Numbered from the stretch's first letter, positions 29,755 to 39,644 are shown. The stretch: DNA of 64,000 bases from Anaeromyxobacter soli (GCF_022808855.1 NZ_JAKZLF010000001.1:182587-246586), one strand, 5' to 3'. Numbers and translations: made by a program. Notes: generated by a model from the sequence alone, not told the origin.

Positions 29755-30699
29755 CTACTTCGCCACGCGCAGGTTCAGCGACGCGGTCTTGGTGCTCGTC
29801 CCGTCCGTGGCGGTGAGGGTCACCTTGGTCCTGCGGGTCACCGCGGACGTCGTCACGGCGAAGGTCGCGTTCTGCGCGCCGGCCGGCACGGTCACGGTCT
29901 CGGGGACCCCGACGGCGGCGTTGCTGCTCGTCAGCGTGACGATGACGTCCTCCGTCGCCGACGAGGTCAGCGCGACGGTGCCGACGACCTGCACCGGGCC
30001 GCCGCCGATGACCGACCCGCGGGAGAGGCCGAGGTAGGAGAGCGCCGCCGGCAGCGTCGTCACCTCCACGGTGATGCTCGCCGTCGCGCCGGAGACCGGC
30101 TCCACGGCGGTGATCGTGGCGGTCCCGACCGCGACCGCGGTGACGAGCCCGCCCGGAGACACCGTCGCGATGGCGGCGTCCGACGTCGTCCAGATGACCG
30201 TCGCGGTGACGTCGGCCGTCGTGTCGTCCACGAGCGTGCCGTCCGCCTGGAGCTGCAGCGTGGTGCCCACGAGCAGCGTCGGATCGATGGGCGACACGGC
30301 GAGCGACACGATCGGCGGGACGACCTCCACCGTCACCCTCCCCGTGACCCCGCTCATCGGCTCGGTGGCGCTGACCTCGCTCGTCCCGACGGACGCGCTC
30401 GTCGCCAGCCCCGCGTCGGCCGCCGCGTTCGAGACGGCGACGATCTCGGGGGCCGCCGAGCTCCACACGACCTCTGCCGTGACGTCGCGCGTCGTGCCGT
30501 CGGAGTACGTCCCCACCGCGGTGAGTCGCACGGACTCCCCGACCAGGACGGAGACCACCCCGGCGCTGGCCGGCTGGACCTGGATCCCGGCCAGGTGCGG
30601 GCCTGCAGCGGGGCTCTTCTCGCCGCTGCAGGCGGCGAGCGAGACGGCGGCGAACGTGAGGACGGCGAGCCTTCGAGCGGTGTGACGGTAGGCGAGCAT
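29755..30699 (-). CDS. Lipoprotein with two bacterial Ig-like (BIG2) domains
   Basis: 314 residues. Signal sequence with lipobox SLAAC, a short linker, then two BIG2-type modules: IQVQPASAGVVSVLVGESVR to SATEPMSGVTGRVTVEV, and LAVSPIDPTLLVGTTLQL to AVEPVSGATASITVEV. The repeats share VGTxxxxATEP / WSSAAPEIVAVS patterns. A third beta domain (residues 215-314) follows with SSATEDVIVTLTSSN. A surface or periplasmic adhesin-like or matrix protein. ATG is preceded by GGGGAAG. Single gene. Confidence 0.85.
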   Translation of the reverse strand: MLAYRHTARRLAVLTFAAVSLAACSGEKSPAAGPHLAGIQVQPASAGVVSVLVGESVRLTAVGTYSDGTTRDVTAEVVWSSAAPEIVAVSNAAADAGLATSASVGTSEVSATEPMSGVTGRVTVEVVPPIVSLAVSPIDPTLLVGTTLQLQADGTLVDDTTADVTATVIWTTSDAAIATVSPGGLVTAVAVGTATITAVEPVSGATASITVEVTTLPAALSYLGLSRGSVIGGGPVQVVGTVALTSSATEDVIVTLTSSNAAVGVPETVTVPAGAQNATFAVTTSAVTRRTKVTLTATDGTSTKTASLNLRVAK

Positions 30700-30826
30700 A
30701 CTTTCTTCCCCCTGGAGACGCGGCGCCCGGACGGACGCCTGCCCGCCCGGACGGTGATGTCGCAGGGGGACGGATGCGAGTCCGTCGATGTCGGGACACT
30801 GTCACGGGGCGTGAGGCCGCCCGCCG

Positions 30827-31915
30827 TCACGGCCGGGGGCTAGAGCGCCCGCCGATCGCCGCGAGCCCTCGGGCGAGATCGCGCTCGAGATCCTCGGGAT
30901 CCTCGATCCCGACCGCGAGCCGCAGGAGCGCCGGCGGCGCGTGCGGATCCTGCTTGCGTCGCCACTCGATGAGCGACTCCACCCCGCCGAGGGACGTGGC
31001 GTCGCGGAAGAGGCGCAGGGCCCCCGGGAGCTCCCGCGCGGCGGCCTCCGTCGCGAGCTCGATGGACAGGATCGGGCCCGGCCCGCGCATCTGCCGCTTC
31101 GCCAGGGCGTGGCCCGGGTGCGAGGGGAGCGACGGGTGCCACACGCGCGCGACGCGCGGCTCGAGGAACGCCGCGAGCCGGGTCGCGGTCGCGGTCTGCT
31201 GCCGCACCCGCAGGCCGAGCGTGCGGACCCCGCGCAGGACGAGCCAGGTCTCGAGCGCGCCGGGGACGCCGCCCGTGACGGTGCGGGTCGCGCGGAGCCC
31301 GTCCGCCAGGGCGGGATCGCGGGCGACCAGGACGCCGCCGAGCGCGTCGGAGTGGCCGGCGAGGAACTTCGTCATCGAGTGGTAGACGAGGTCCGCGCCG
31401 AGCGCGAGCGGCGCCTGCAGCACGGGCGTCGCGAACGTGCCGTCGACGACGACGCGCGCTCCGGCCGGTCGCGCGCGCGCGACGTGCGCGGCGATGTCCT
31501 GCAGCTCGCAGGTCGGGTTCTTCGGGGTCTCGAGCCACACCACGTCCCCCGCGCCGAGGTCGGCCTCGAGGGCGACCTTCTCCACGCCGAACGGCGCGAG
31601 CGCGTCGATGGCCGCGTGGGTCCCGTGGTAGCCGCCGGTCGCGATCGCCACGCGGCGCGGCCGCAGGTGCAGGAGCGCCGCCGTGGCGGCCGCCTGCCCG
31701 GAGGCGAACGTCACCGCGTGTCCGCCGTCGAGCGCGCCGAGCACCGCCTCGAGCCGCCGCCGCGTCGGCTGATCGTTGCGTGCGTAGACGAGCCCGGCGT
31801 CGTTGTCCGCCGCGAAGGTCGTCGAGACGTGGATGGGCGGCGCGATGTCGGCGGTGGGCTCGACGGCGGCGTCCGCGTGGAGGGCGAGGGTGTCGGGCCG
31901 GAGGAGGTCGTCCAT
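30827..31915 (-). CDS. Cys/Met-metabolism PLP enzyme (trans-sulfuration family)
   Basis: 362 residues. Fold-type I PLP enzyme of the cystathionine gamma-synthase/lyase group. It has the N-terminal PPIHVSTTFA, the YARNDQPTRRRLE tetrad region, FASGQAAATAA and the PLP lysine Lys183 in YHSMTKFLAGHSD; also VVVDGTFATPV. It may act as cystathionine gamma-lyase, gamma-synthase or methionine gamma-lyase; I cannot separate these by sequence here. Best start is the ATG at 31915, nine bases after GGAGG; an ATG at 31924 sits too close. No other sulfur gene is adjacent. Confidence 0.88.
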   Translation of the reverse strand: MDDLLRPDTLALHADAAVEPTADIAPPIHVSTTFAADNDAGLVYARNDQPTRRRLEAVLGALDGGHAVTFASGQAAATAALLHLRPRRVAIATGGYHGTHAAIDALAPFGVEKVALEADLGAGDVVWLETPKNPTCELQDIAAHVARARPAGARVVVDGTFATPVLQAPLALGADLVYHSMTKFLAGHSDALGGVLVARDPALADGLRATRTVTGGVPGALETWLVLRGVRTLGLRVRQQTATATRLAAFLEPRVARVWHPSLPSHPGHALAKRQMRGPGPILSIELATEAAARELPGALRLFRDATSLGGVESLIEWRRKQDPHAPPALLRLAVGIEDPEDLERDLARGLAAIGGRSSPRP

Positions 31916-32133
31916 GGGCGGCATCCTCCGGCCCCGGCCGGTCCACGGCAAGCCCTGCGCGCCGGCGGCGCGTCACAGGCCGCCGAGCGCGCGGGTGGCC
32001 TCCCGATTACGCTCAGCGTGCGCGCCGCCCGCGAAGCCCGCATGGAGCCCGCTCGAGCCGCCATTCGCTTGCGCCGGGGCCTCTTCCCTGACAGGGTGCG
32101 CGCGCGGGCCCACGTCCGGGCCCGGGAGACCGA

Positions 32134-32883
32134 ATGAAGCGCGACACCAGCCACGATCAGCGCATCGCCCTGTTCATCGACTTCGAGAACCTCGTCACCC
32201 GCACCGGCCTCTCGGCGGAGACGTTCGACCTCCAGCCGGCGCTCGACACGCTCCTCGAGAAGGGCAAGGTCGTCTTCCGCCGCGCCTACGCGGACTGGAC
32301 CCGGTTCTCCGACGCGACGCAGCGGCTCCACGACAAGGGCGTCGAGCTCGTCGACGTGCCGCCCTCGACCCGCGCCGGGAAGAACGGCGCCGACATGCGG
32401 CTCGTCATCGACGCCCTCGAGCTCGCCTACCTGCGCGAGCACATCGACACCTTCGTCATCGCCTCCGGCGACTCCGACTTCTGCCCGCTCGCCTACAAGC
32501 TGCGCGAGAACGACCGCGTGGTGATCGGGATGGCGGTGCGCGAGTCGACGAGCCCGCTGTTCGTGAAGGCCTGCGACGAGTTCATCTACCTGCGTCCCGG
32601 CGGGAAGCGGCGCGCCGCGGAGCCGAAGGAGAAGGACCGGCCGGTGAAGGAGAAGGCGATCCCGGTCGTCGCCCGCGAGGCGGCCGCGGCGATGCTCGCC
32701 CGCGCGAGCGGACCGGTGAACCCCTCCGCGATCAAGGCCGCCATCGTGCGTCGCGAGCCGGACTTCGACGAGCGCGACCACGGCTTCTCGTCCTTCAGCC
32801 GCCTCCTCGAGGCGATGGAGAAGGAAGGGCTCCTGAAGCTGGAGCAGGGCGCGAAGGGGCAGTGGTACGTGGTCCCGGCGTAG
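32134..32883 (+). CDS. NYN-domain protein with LOTUS/OST-HTH-like end
   Basis: 249 residues. The N-terminal NYN (LabA/DUF88) PIN-like domain has the acidic residues of a nuclease centre: ALFIDFENL (Asp16), GADMRLVIDALEL, VIASGDSDFCPL and the FVKACDEFIYL end. A Lys/Pro-rich linker (residues 160-185) leads to a winged-helix OST-HTH/LOTUS-type end with SFSRLLEAMEKEGLLKL. Such proteins are thought to act on RNA or tRNA. ATG at 32134 lies close after GGGAGACC. The stop codon directly touches that of the convergent antiporter gene. Confidence 0.85.
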   Translation: MKRDTSHDQRIALFIDFENLVTRTGLSAETFDLQPALDTLLEKGKVVFRRAYADWTRFSDATQRLHDKGVELVDVPPSTRAGKNGADMRLVIDALELAYLREHIDTFVIASGDSDFCPLAYKLRENDRVVIGMAVRESTSPLFVKACDEFIYLRPGGKRRAAEPKEKDRPVKEKAIPVVAREAAAAMLARASGPVNPSAIKAAIVRREPDFDERDHGFSSFSRLLEAMEKEGLLKLEQGAKGQWYVVPA

Positions 32884-34656
32884 CTAGGCCGGGCGCTGGC
32901 GCGCGTCCTCCTCGAACAATCGCTCCAGCTCCTCGCGGCCGCGCCGCGCGATGTCGGTGAGCTTGTCGAGGTCGTCCTGGTGCTGCCAGGAGGCCTCGAA
33001 CTGCGCCTCGTCGTGCTCACGGAAGCGCTCGACGGCGCTCCGCGCCTCGGCGTAATCCACCCCCAGCGCTTCGAGCACGTCCGAGGTCATGACGAGCGAG
33101 GAGTGGAGCGTCTCGCGCACGATGCGCCGGATGCCGAGGCGGCGCAGCCGGTACGCGTGCTGCCGGTTGCGGGCGCGCGCGAGGATCGCCACCTGCGGGA
33201 AGTGCTCGCGCACCACCTCCGCCGTGCGCACCGACGCGTCCACGTCGTCGATGGCGAGGACGAACAGGCGCGCCCGCTCGACCCGCGCCGAGCGCAGGAG
33301 GTCGAGGCGCGAGACGTCGCCGTAGAAGACCTTGTTGCCGAAGCGCCGGATGAAGTCGATGTGCTCGGGGCTGGCGTCGATGGCGGTGAAGGTGATTCGC
33401 TTCGCGGCGAGGACGCGGCCGACCACCTGCCCCACCCGCCCGAATCCTGCGATCACCACGCAGGGATCGCCGGGGGGCACGACGTCGAACTCGCGGGCCG
33501 GGCCGCGCCGCAGGAGGCGCCTCGCCACGAGCGCGTGGAGCGCGAAGAGCACGGGCGTCGTCGCCATCGAGAGCGTGACCGCCACGACGAGGAGCGCGGC
33601 GATTCCCGGGTCCATGACGCCGTCGGCCGCGGCCAGCCGGAAGAGCACGAAGGCGAACTCGCCGCCCTGCGAGAGGAGGAGACCGAGCGCGAGCGCGGGC
33701 TCCGCGCTCCCGAGGGCCCGCCGGCCGACGGCGAAGGCCACGAGGGCCTTCAGGGCGACCAGGCCGAGGACGACGCCGGCGACCGCGAGCGGGCGCAGGG
33801 CGAGCACTCGCAGATCGGCGGTCATGCCGACCGCGAGGAAGAAGAGCCCGAGCAGGAGCCCCTTGAACGGCGCGACGTCCGCCTCGAGCTCGTGGCGGTA
33901 CTCGGAGGTGGCGAGCAGCACGCCGGCGAGGAAGGCGCCGAGCGCCATGGACAGCCCGGCGGCCGAGACGGCGAGCGCGGTGCCCGCGACGAGGAGGAGC
34001 GCGGTCGCGGTGAAGAGCTCGGGGTTCCTGAGCGACGCCACGAACCGGAACACCGGGCGTGCGACGAGGCGGCTCGCGACCACCACCCCGCCGACGACCG
34101 CCACCGCCTTCGCGACCGTGAGCCACGCGGGCGCCGCCGAGGGCGCGGGCGCGCCGAGCGCGGGGAGGAGCGCGAGCAGCGGGATCACCGCGAGGTCCTG
34201 GAAGAGCAGGATGGCGAACGCCAGCTGGCCGTGCCGCGTCCCGAGCTCGTTCCGCTCCCCGAGGAGCTGCACCACGAGCGCGGTGGAGGAGAGCGAGAGA
34301 CCCAGCCCGGCGACCGCGGCAGTTCGCCACGGCACCCCGAGGGCGAGCGCCACCCCGGCGATGGCGAGCGAGGTCACCGCGACCTGGAGCGCGCCGCGGC
34401 CGAACACGTCCCGGCGCAGCTCGACGAGGCGGCGGGGGTCGAGCTCCAGGCCCACGAGGAAGAGGAGGAGCACGACGCCCAGCTCGGCGACGCGGAGCAC
34501 GCCCTCGGCGTCGCCCGAGAGGGCGAGCCCCTGCGGCCCCACGATCGCCCCGGCGACCAGGTAGCCGAGGACGGAGCCCAGGCCGACACGCGCCGCGAGC
34601 GGCACCACGACGACGGCAGCGGCGAGGTAGACGAACGCCGAGCGCAGGAACGGCAC
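32884..34656 (-). CDS. KefB/KefC-type cation:proton antiporter with TrkA-N domain
   Basis: 590 residues. Roughly twelve transmembrane helices of the CPA2 family come first (VLGYLVAGAIVGPQGLAL, VVLLLFLVGLELDPRRL, LSLSSTALVVQLLGE, LLSQGGEFAFVLF). A cytoplasmic TrkA-N/RCK domain follows near residue 400, with VIAGFGRVGQVVGRVLA (a GxGxxG nucleotide site), DASPEHIDF and GDVSRLDLL. A charged C-terminal tail ends the protein. Likely potassium/proton antiport, gated by NAD(H) or glutathione adducts as in E. coli Kef. ATG at 34656; divergent from the PPi-PFK gene. Confidence 0.9.
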   Translation of the reverse strand: MPFLRSAFVYLAAAVVVVPLAARVGLGSVLGYLVAGAIVGPQGLALSGDAEGVLRVAELGVVLLLFLVGLELDPRRLVELRRDVFGRGALQVAVTSLAIAGVALALGVPWRTAAVAGLGLSLSSTALVVQLLGERNELGTRHGQLAFAILLFQDLAVIPLLALLPALGAPAPSAAPAWLTVAKAVAVVGGVVVASRLVARPVFRFVASLRNPELFTATALLLVAGTALAVSAAGLSMALGAFLAGVLLATSEYRHELEADVAPFKGLLLGLFFLAVGMTADLRVLALRPLAVAGVVLGLVALKALVAFAVGRRALGSAEPALALGLLLSQGGEFAFVLFRLAAADGVMDPGIAALLVVAVTLSMATTPVLFALHALVARRLLRRGPAREFDVVPPGDPCVVIAGFGRVGQVVGRVLAAKRITFTAIDASPEHIDFIRRFGNKVFYGDVSRLDLLRSARVERARLFVLAIDDVDASVRTAEVVREHFPQVAILARARNRQHAYRLRRLGIRRIVRETLHSSLVMTSDVLEALGVDYAEARSAVERFREHDEAQFEASWQHQDDLDKLTDIARRGREELERLFEEDARQRPA

Positions 34657-34729
34657 GGGGGACCTCCGCGGGGGGCCGACTGCCGGTTCTTAGCGGCGCT
34701 CCGGGCGAAGTGCGCCTAGGATTACCCGC

Positions 34730-35914
34730 ATGGCACGCATGCGCGTCGGCATCCTCACGGGTGGGGGCGACGTCCCCGGCCTGAACTCCGTCATCAAGAG
34801 CGTCGTCTACCGGGCCGCGGACCACCAGATGGAGGTCGTCGGCATCCGGCGCGGGTGGGAAGGGCTCACCCACCTGAACCTCGACGATCCGGCGAGCCGC
34901 GGCCGCTACGTGCTGCCGCTCACCCGCGAGAACACCCGCACCATCGACCGGACCGGCGGGACGTTCCTGCACTCGAGCCGGACGAACCCCGCGCGGATGA
35001 AGCAGCTCCCGCCCCACCTCGCCGGCCGCACCTTCCCGACCGCGCAGACGACGAAGCAGGGCCAGACCTCGACGACTCACGACGTCTCGAGCGCGGTGCT
35101 CGCGAACCTCGAGGGCCTGAAGCTCGACTACCTCTTGCCCATCGGCGGCGACGACACCCTCTCCTACGCCGCGCGGCTGCACGAGCTCGGCGCGAAGGTG
35201 ATCGCCATCCCGAAGACGATGGACAACGACGTGCGGAACACCGAGTACTGCGTCGGCTTCTCGACGGCGATCACGCGCGCGATCTCGGCCATCGAGCGGC
35301 AGCGGACGACCGTCGGCTCGCACGAGCGGATCGGCATCTTCCGCATCTTCGGCCGCGACGCGGGCTTCACCGCCTTCTACACGGCGTACGTCACCTCGAT
35401 CCGCTGCATCATCCCGGAGCACAAGCCGAAGCTCGAGCACATCGTCGACCTGCTCGTGACGGACAAGCGCCAGAACCCCTCGAGCTACGCGCTCGTCGTC
35501 CTCTCCGAGGGCGCCGAGTGGGAGGGCTACAAGGTCCAGGAGTACGGGGAGCCCGACGCCTTCGGCCACCGCAAGAAGGCGAGCGTCGCCGAGTCGCTCT
35601 CCGACGCGATCAAGGCGCGAGCCGGCGAGGAGACGATCGTCTCGGACCTCACCTACGATCTCCGCTCGGGCGATCCCGACTTCGTCGACAAGCTCGTCGC
35701 GAACACCTTCGGCACGATGGCCTTCGACGCGCTGCTCGAGGGGAAGAGCGGGCTCATGTCGGCGATCGTCGACGGCAAGTACGACCTCATGCCCATCCCG
35801 GATCCGAAGCTCGGGCCCCGCAAGGTGGACGTGGCGTCGATGTACAACACCGACCGGCTGCGGCCGATCTACGCGAACAAGCGGGGGCTGCCCGTCTTCC
35901 TGAACCGCGCGTGA
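34730..35914 (+). CDS. pfp: PPi-type 6-phosphofructokinase
   Basis: 394 residues of the PfkA family. It starts [14 protein letters not shown]. Two positions point to pyrophosphate as phosphoryl donor: IGGDDTL has Asp142 where ATP-PFKs have Gly, and PKTMDND has Lys162 where ATP-PFKs have PGTIDND. The [10 protein letters not shown] and HKPKLEHI segments are also typical. A PPi enzyme would make this glycolytic step reversible. The family marker positions are from memory, so ATP use by an atypical group X member is possible. ATG at 34730; a second ATG three codons later is an alternative. Confidence 0.88.
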   Translation: MARMRVGILTGGGDVPGLNSVIKSVVYRAADHQMEVVGIRRGWEGLTHLNLDDPASRGRYVLPLTRENTRTIDRTGGTFLHSSRTNPARMKQLPPHLAGRTFPTAQTTKQGQTSTTHDVSSAVLANLEGLKLDYLLPIGGDDTLSYAARLHELGAKVIAIPKTMDNDVRNTEYCVGFSTAITRAISAIERQRTTVGSHERIGIFRIFGRDAGFTAFYTAYVTSIRCIIPEHKPKLEHIVDLLVTDKRQNPSSYALVVLSEGAEWEGYKVQEYGEPDAFGHRKKASVAESLSDAIKARAGEETIVSDLTYDLRSGDPDFVDKLVANTFGTMAFDALLEGKSGLMSAIVDGKYDLMPIPDPKLGPRKVDVASMYNTDRLRPIYANKRGLPVFLNRA

Positions 35915-36044
35915 GCGGGGCGAGGCGGGAGGGAGCGCCCGCGCTCCCGGCGGCCGGCGCAGCGCGGCTCCGTGCCGCTTGCGGAGCGGAGGCAGGTCGG
36001 GCAGAAGGGGTGCGGGCGCCGCCTCGCGGCGCGCCCGCGCCGCC

Positions 36045-36995
36045 ATGACCCGGTCCGCCCCATCCTCGCTCGCGCGCTTCGCCTGGCTCTCCATCGGCGC
36101 GGCGATCGCGACCATCGCGCTGAAGACGCTCGCCTGGCGCATGACCGGCTCCGTCGGCCTCCTCTCCGACGCGCTCGAGTCGATCGTCAACCTCGCCGCG
36201 GCCGTGATGACGCTCGTGATGGTGACCATCGCGGCGCGGCCGCCGGACGAGGACCACGCGTACGGCCACGGCAAGGCGGAGTACTTCGCGAGCGGGCTCG
36301 AGGGCGCGCTCATCCTCGTGGCGGCGGGCGGGATCATCTGGACCGCCGCCGATCGGCTCGTCCACCCGCGCGCGCTCGAGCGGCTCGGGCTCGGCCTCGC
36401 GGTCTCGGTCGGCGCCTCGCTCGTGAACCTCGCCGTGGCGCGGGTGCTCATCCGCACCGGCAAGGGTCGCCACTCCATCGCGCTCGAGGCCGACGGCCAC
36501 CACCTCATGACGGACGTGTGGACGAGCGCCGGCGTGCTCGTCGGCATCGGGGCGGTCGGGATCACCGGCTGGACACGGCTCGACCCGCTCGTCGCCATCG
36601 CGGTCGCGCTCAACATCGTCTGGACGGGGGTGACCCTCGTCCGCCGCTCCGCGCTCGGCCTCCTCGACACGGGCCTCGCCGCCGCCGAGCGGCGCGCGCT
36701 CGAGGAGGTCCTCGCGCGCCACGCGGCCGAGCACGTGCAGTTCCACGCGCTCCGGACGCGCCAGGCCGGGTCGCGCCGGTTCGTCTCGGTGCACGTCCTC
36801 GTGCCGGGCGCGTGGACCGTGCAGCGCGGGCACGCGCTGCTCGAGGAGATCGAGCGCGACCTCCGCGCCGCCATCCCGAACCTCACCGTGACGACGCACC
36901 TCGAGCCGATCGAGGACTCGGTGTCGTTCGAGGATCAGGAGCTCGACCGCAGCGCCCCCCCGGCCATCCAGGATCCGGCCGGGCAGGGCCGCTGA
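36045..36995 (+). CDS. Cation diffusion facilitator (CDF) transporter
   Basis: 316 residues; six transmembrane helices and a C-terminal cytoplasmic domain typical of CDF proteins that export Zn, Fe or Mn using the proton gradient. Metal-binding residues: LLSDALES in TM2, [18 protein letters not shown] in TM3, [17 protein letters not shown] in TM5, with two Asp/His pairs (HxxxD). The C-terminal part has [20 protein letters not shown] and the ferredoxin-like fold. Metal specificity cannot be read. ATG at 36045. It converges with the frameshifted spermidine-synthase-like gene. Confidence 0.9.
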   Translation: MTRSAPSSLARFAWLSIGAAIATIALKTLAWRMTGSVGLLSDALESIVNLAAAVMTLVMVTIAARPPDEDHAYGHGKAEYFASGLEGALILVAAGGIIWTAADRLVHPRALERLGLGLAVSVGASLVNLAVARVLIRTGKGRHSIALEADGHHLMTDVWTSAGVLVGIGAVGITGWTRLDPLVAIAVALNIVWTGVTLVRRSALGLLDTGLAAAERRALEEVLARHAAEHVQFHALRTRQAGSRRFVSVHVLVPGAWTVQRGHALLEEIERDLRAAIPNLTVTTHLEPIEDSVSFEDQELDRSAPPAIQDPAGQGR

Positions 36996-37017
36996 GCCGA
37001 CCCGCCGCAAGAGCCCG

Positions 37018-37723
37018 CTACACCGTCCCTCGGCGGCGGCCGAGCGCCCCCGCCGCGGGCCCGCGCACGCCCACGATCACGACGTGCCGCACTGCCCCCG
37101 GCGTCGCCGCGCGCTGGCGCGGCGATCGCCTCCGCCGCGACCCCCGCGCGACCGAGCCGCGCGACGTAGCGGGGGTCCTGACCGGCCGACCAGACCGCGA
37201 GCGCGCCGCCGGCGCGGAGCGCGTCGCGGCAGGCACGGACCCCGGCCTCGCCGTACAGCCGGTCGTTCGCGGGATGCGCGAGCGCGGAGGGGCCGTTGTC
37301 CACGTCGAGCAGGATCGCGTCCCAGGCGCCGCGGCCGGCGGTGACGTGCTCGAGGACGTCGCCCTCCGCGACGTGCACCCGCGGGTCGTCGAGCGGGCGC
37401 CCGGCGAGGTGCGCGACCGGGCCGCGGTTCCAGCGCACGAGCGCGGGGACCAGCTCGGCCACCACCACGCGCGCGCCGGGCGGGAGCCGGTCGAGCGCGG
37501 CGCGGAGCGTGAACCCGAGGCCGAGCCCACCGACGAGCACGTTGCGCGGGGCGCGGACCCGCGCGAGCGCCGCGGCGGCGAGCGCCTCCTCCGAGCCGTG
37601 CGTCCGGCTGGTCATGAGCACCCGGCCGGCGGCCCGGACGGACCACTCCTCCCCACGGCGGGAGAGGACGAGCTCCGCGCCGTCCGGGGCGCGGGCGCGG
37701 TCCACCGTCTCCCAGGGGATCAC
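37018..37723 (-). CDS. Spermidine synthase-like protein, apparent frameshift
   Basis: The frame from the GTG at 37723 encodes a methyltransferase-fold aminopropyltransferase-like protein: VLVGGLGLGFTLRAALDRLP, VVVAELVPALVRWNRG, DDPRVHVAEGDVLEH and the catalytic region DAILLDVDNGPSALAHPANDRLY. After GRAGVAAEAIAA, near base 37100, that frame turns into Arg/Ala noise and runs to 36935. The expected final strand, RHVVIVGVRG, is found in the next frame, which stops at 37018. A shift at the CCCCC tract (37095-37099) would restore a normal protein. This may be sequencing error or a true mutation. GTG overlaps the stop of the TerB-like gene. Confidence 0.6.
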
Positions 37724-38232
37724 CGCTTGTTCACCGACCGGTGCTCGGAGTACGCGCTGCGGATGTCGACGTAGTCGCGCTCGGTGAGCCGGAGCTCGCC
37801 GCAGATCCCGCGGATCGCCTCCTCCTCGGCGACGGAGATGGCGCCGTCCGAGGCGGCGACCGCGAAGAGGCAGTGCACGAGATCCATCCGCTCGGCGTCG
37901 CTCGCCTGGTCCCGGAACGTCCGGGCCGCGAGGAAGTTCTGCGTCTCGCCGCTCGCGCGGTGCTCCGCCTTCGCGATCTCGACCACGAGCGCGGCCTGGT
38001 CCTTCGGGAGGTGGCCGACGGTCTCGACGATCCGCGCCATGGCCTCGGTCTCGGCCGAGTGGACGTCGAGATCCACGTTGGCCACGCGGGCGAGGAGGAA
38101 CGCGAACAGCGCGAGGTGCTCCGCGCGCTCCGCCGGGAGCGCCTCGAGGGCACGGGCGACGCGATGGACCACGCCGGCGTCGCGCGCCGGCTCCTCACGG
38201 GGGACGAGCCCGAGCCACTCCAGGATCGACAT
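37720..38232 (-). CDS. TerB-like (tellurite-resistance family) domain protein
   Basis: 170 residues of an all-helical TerB/DUF533-type domain. Two halves show similar pattern: LALFAFLLARVANVDLDVH... and DLVHCLFAVAASDGAISVAEEEAIRGICGELRL, with the typical acidic Ca/metal-like D-x-D/G-x-IS-xxE segment. No known catalytic activity; TerB proteins act with membrane-linked stress complexes. The ATG at 38232 is preceded by a GGAGTGG region. Its stop overlaps the next gene (GTGA), so they form one operon. Confidence 0.78.
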   Translation of the reverse strand: MSILEWLGLVPREEPARDAGVVHRVARALEALPAERAEHLALFAFLLARVANVDLDVHSAETEAMARIVETVGHLPKDQAALVVEIAKAEHRASGETQNFLAARTFRDQASDAERMDLVHCLFAVAASDGAISVAEEEAIRGICGELRLTERDYVDIRSAYSEHRSVNKR

Positions 38233-38309
38233 GGCCTTCTTCTACCGCGTCGCCCGCCGCGGCGCAGCGCGTCGCGACCGACGCCCTGGGCGGGCGCCGC
38301 AGCCTCCTG

Positions 38310-38699
38310 CTACTTCGCGGCGCCGCCCGCCGGCGGGGGAGCGGCCGCGGCCTTCTCGCCGCCCTCGGGGCCGTAGAACAGCACCCAGGTGAAGAAATCC
38401 TCGCTGAAGTCCTCGAACCAGTGGACCTCGCCGGCGGCGGCGAAGAGCACGTCGCCCGCGCGGAACGCGAAGCGCTGGGTGCCGTTCACGAAGGCGCCGG
38501 CGCCGCGGAGGACGACGTAGACCTCGTCGCGGTCGTGAGGCCGCTGCGTGTCGCGGCCGCGCGGCGCGAAGATCTCGACCTGCAGCGAGCCGTGGCGGAA
38601 GACGGTCTCGAACCGCTTGCCCCCCGCCCGCGGCAGCCTCGCCGTCGCCGCGCTCGCCGCCACGTGCCTCGCCAGATCGAAGACGTCCTGCCCCGCCAT
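38310..38699 (-). CDS. Small cupin-domain protein
   Basis: 129 residues with a single cupin barrel. Motif 1 is RPHDRDEVYVVLRGAGAF (the usual HxH is H-D-R-D-E, so only one His is clear), motif 2 is GDVLFAAAGEVHWFEDF with its His. With such a motif it may bind one metal weakly, as in sugar or signal-binding cupins. C-terminal tail is Ala/Pro-rich. ATG at 38699 with a GGGAGGGTGAC region nearby. Substrate unknown. Confidence 0.8.
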   Translation of the reverse strand: MAGQDVFDLARHVAASAATARLPRAGGKRFETVFRHGSLQVEIFAPRGRDTQRPHDRDEVYVVLRGAGAFVNGTQRFAFRAGDVLFAAAGEVHWFEDFSEDFFTWVLFYGPEGGEKAAAAPPPAGGAAK

Positions 38700-38789
38700 G
38701 TCACCCTCCCGAGAAGAGAGCGGAAGATACCTCAGAGCCGGCCGCCCGACCGCGCCATCGCGAGGCCGCGCGCTCCCACGCGCCGTCCG

Positions 38790-39629
38790 CTAACCCCCGC
38801 CCGGCGGCGGCTGGCAGCGCGGGCAGTGGTAGGTCACGCGGGCGCCGGGGCCCTGGCGCCCGAGCCGGATGGCAGCTCCGCAGCGGCGGCACGGCTCGCC
38901 CGCGCGGCCGTAGACGAAGAGCCGCTCGTCGGGGTTCGACCGGCCCGTCGTGCGCCGGCCGCCGAGCCAGGTGGGGGTGCTCGCGCCGTACGGCGCCACC
39001 GCCGCGAGGAGGACCCGGCGGGCGACGGTGACCAGCGCGGCCAGCGCGGCGGCGGAGAGCGAGGCGACCGTCCGGTAGGGGTCCACGCCGGCGAGGAACA
39101 GGATCTCCGACTTGAGCTCGTTGCCCACGCCCGCGAGCGCACCCTGATCGAGCAGCGCCTCGCCGACCTCGCGCGCCGGCCGCGCGCGCAGCCGGCGCTC
39201 CGCCTCGGCGGCGTCGAAGTCCGGGGCGAGCAGGTCGGGCCCGAGCCGGGCGAGGTCCGGCTGCCGCGCGAGGCCTCTCGCGTCGAGGAGCTCCGCCGCG
39301 GGCAGGTCGAAGCCCACCGCGAGCCAGGGGCGGGTCTCCACGAGGACGCGCATGGCGTCCCGCGGGCGGCGCCAGCGCTCGCCGGGGCGGTACAGGTGCC
39401 AGCTCCCGTTCATGCGGAGGTGGCTGCGCAGCCAGAGGTCCCCGGAGAAGCGGACGAGGAGGTGCTTCCCCCGGGCGCTCACGCCCTCGACGGTGCGACC
39501 GGCGACGGGGCGATCCGCGTCGACGCGCGCGAGCGGGGGCAGCACCGTCTCGAACCGGACCACGGTCTCGCCCGCGAGCGCCCGGTGGAGGTTCGAAGCC
39601 GCGCGGTGGATGGTGTCGCCCTCTGGCAC
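38790..39629 (-). CDS. nei: Endonuclease VIII-like DNA glycosylase
   Basis: 279 residues of the Fpg/Nei family; removes oxidised pyrimidines and cuts the abasic strand. The N-terminus PEGDTIHRAAS gives the catalytic Pro and Glu after Met removal; PEGDT is typical of Nei-type rather than Fpg (PELPE). GKHLLVRF supplies the Lys; the middle H2TH has LLDQGALAGVGNELKSEIL. The C-terminal zinc finger is CRRC...CPRC. It follows the Lhr gene by 15 bases, so the two are probably co-transcribed. Confidence 0.92.
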   Translation of the reverse strand: MPEGDTIHRAASNLHRALAGETVVRFETVLPPLARVDADRPVAGRTVEGVSARGKHLLVRFSGDLWLRSHLRMNGSWHLYRPGERWRRPRDAMRVLVETRPWLAVGFDLPAAELLDARGLARQPDLARLGPDLLAPDFDAAEAERRLRARPAREVGEALLDQGALAGVGNELKSEILFLAGVDPYRTVASLSAAALAALVTVARRVLLAAVAPYGASTPTWLGGRRTTGRSNPDERLFVYGRAGEPCRRCGAAIRLGRQGPGARVTYHCPRCQPPPGGG

Positions 39630-39644
39630 GCGCGCCTCGCTCCG

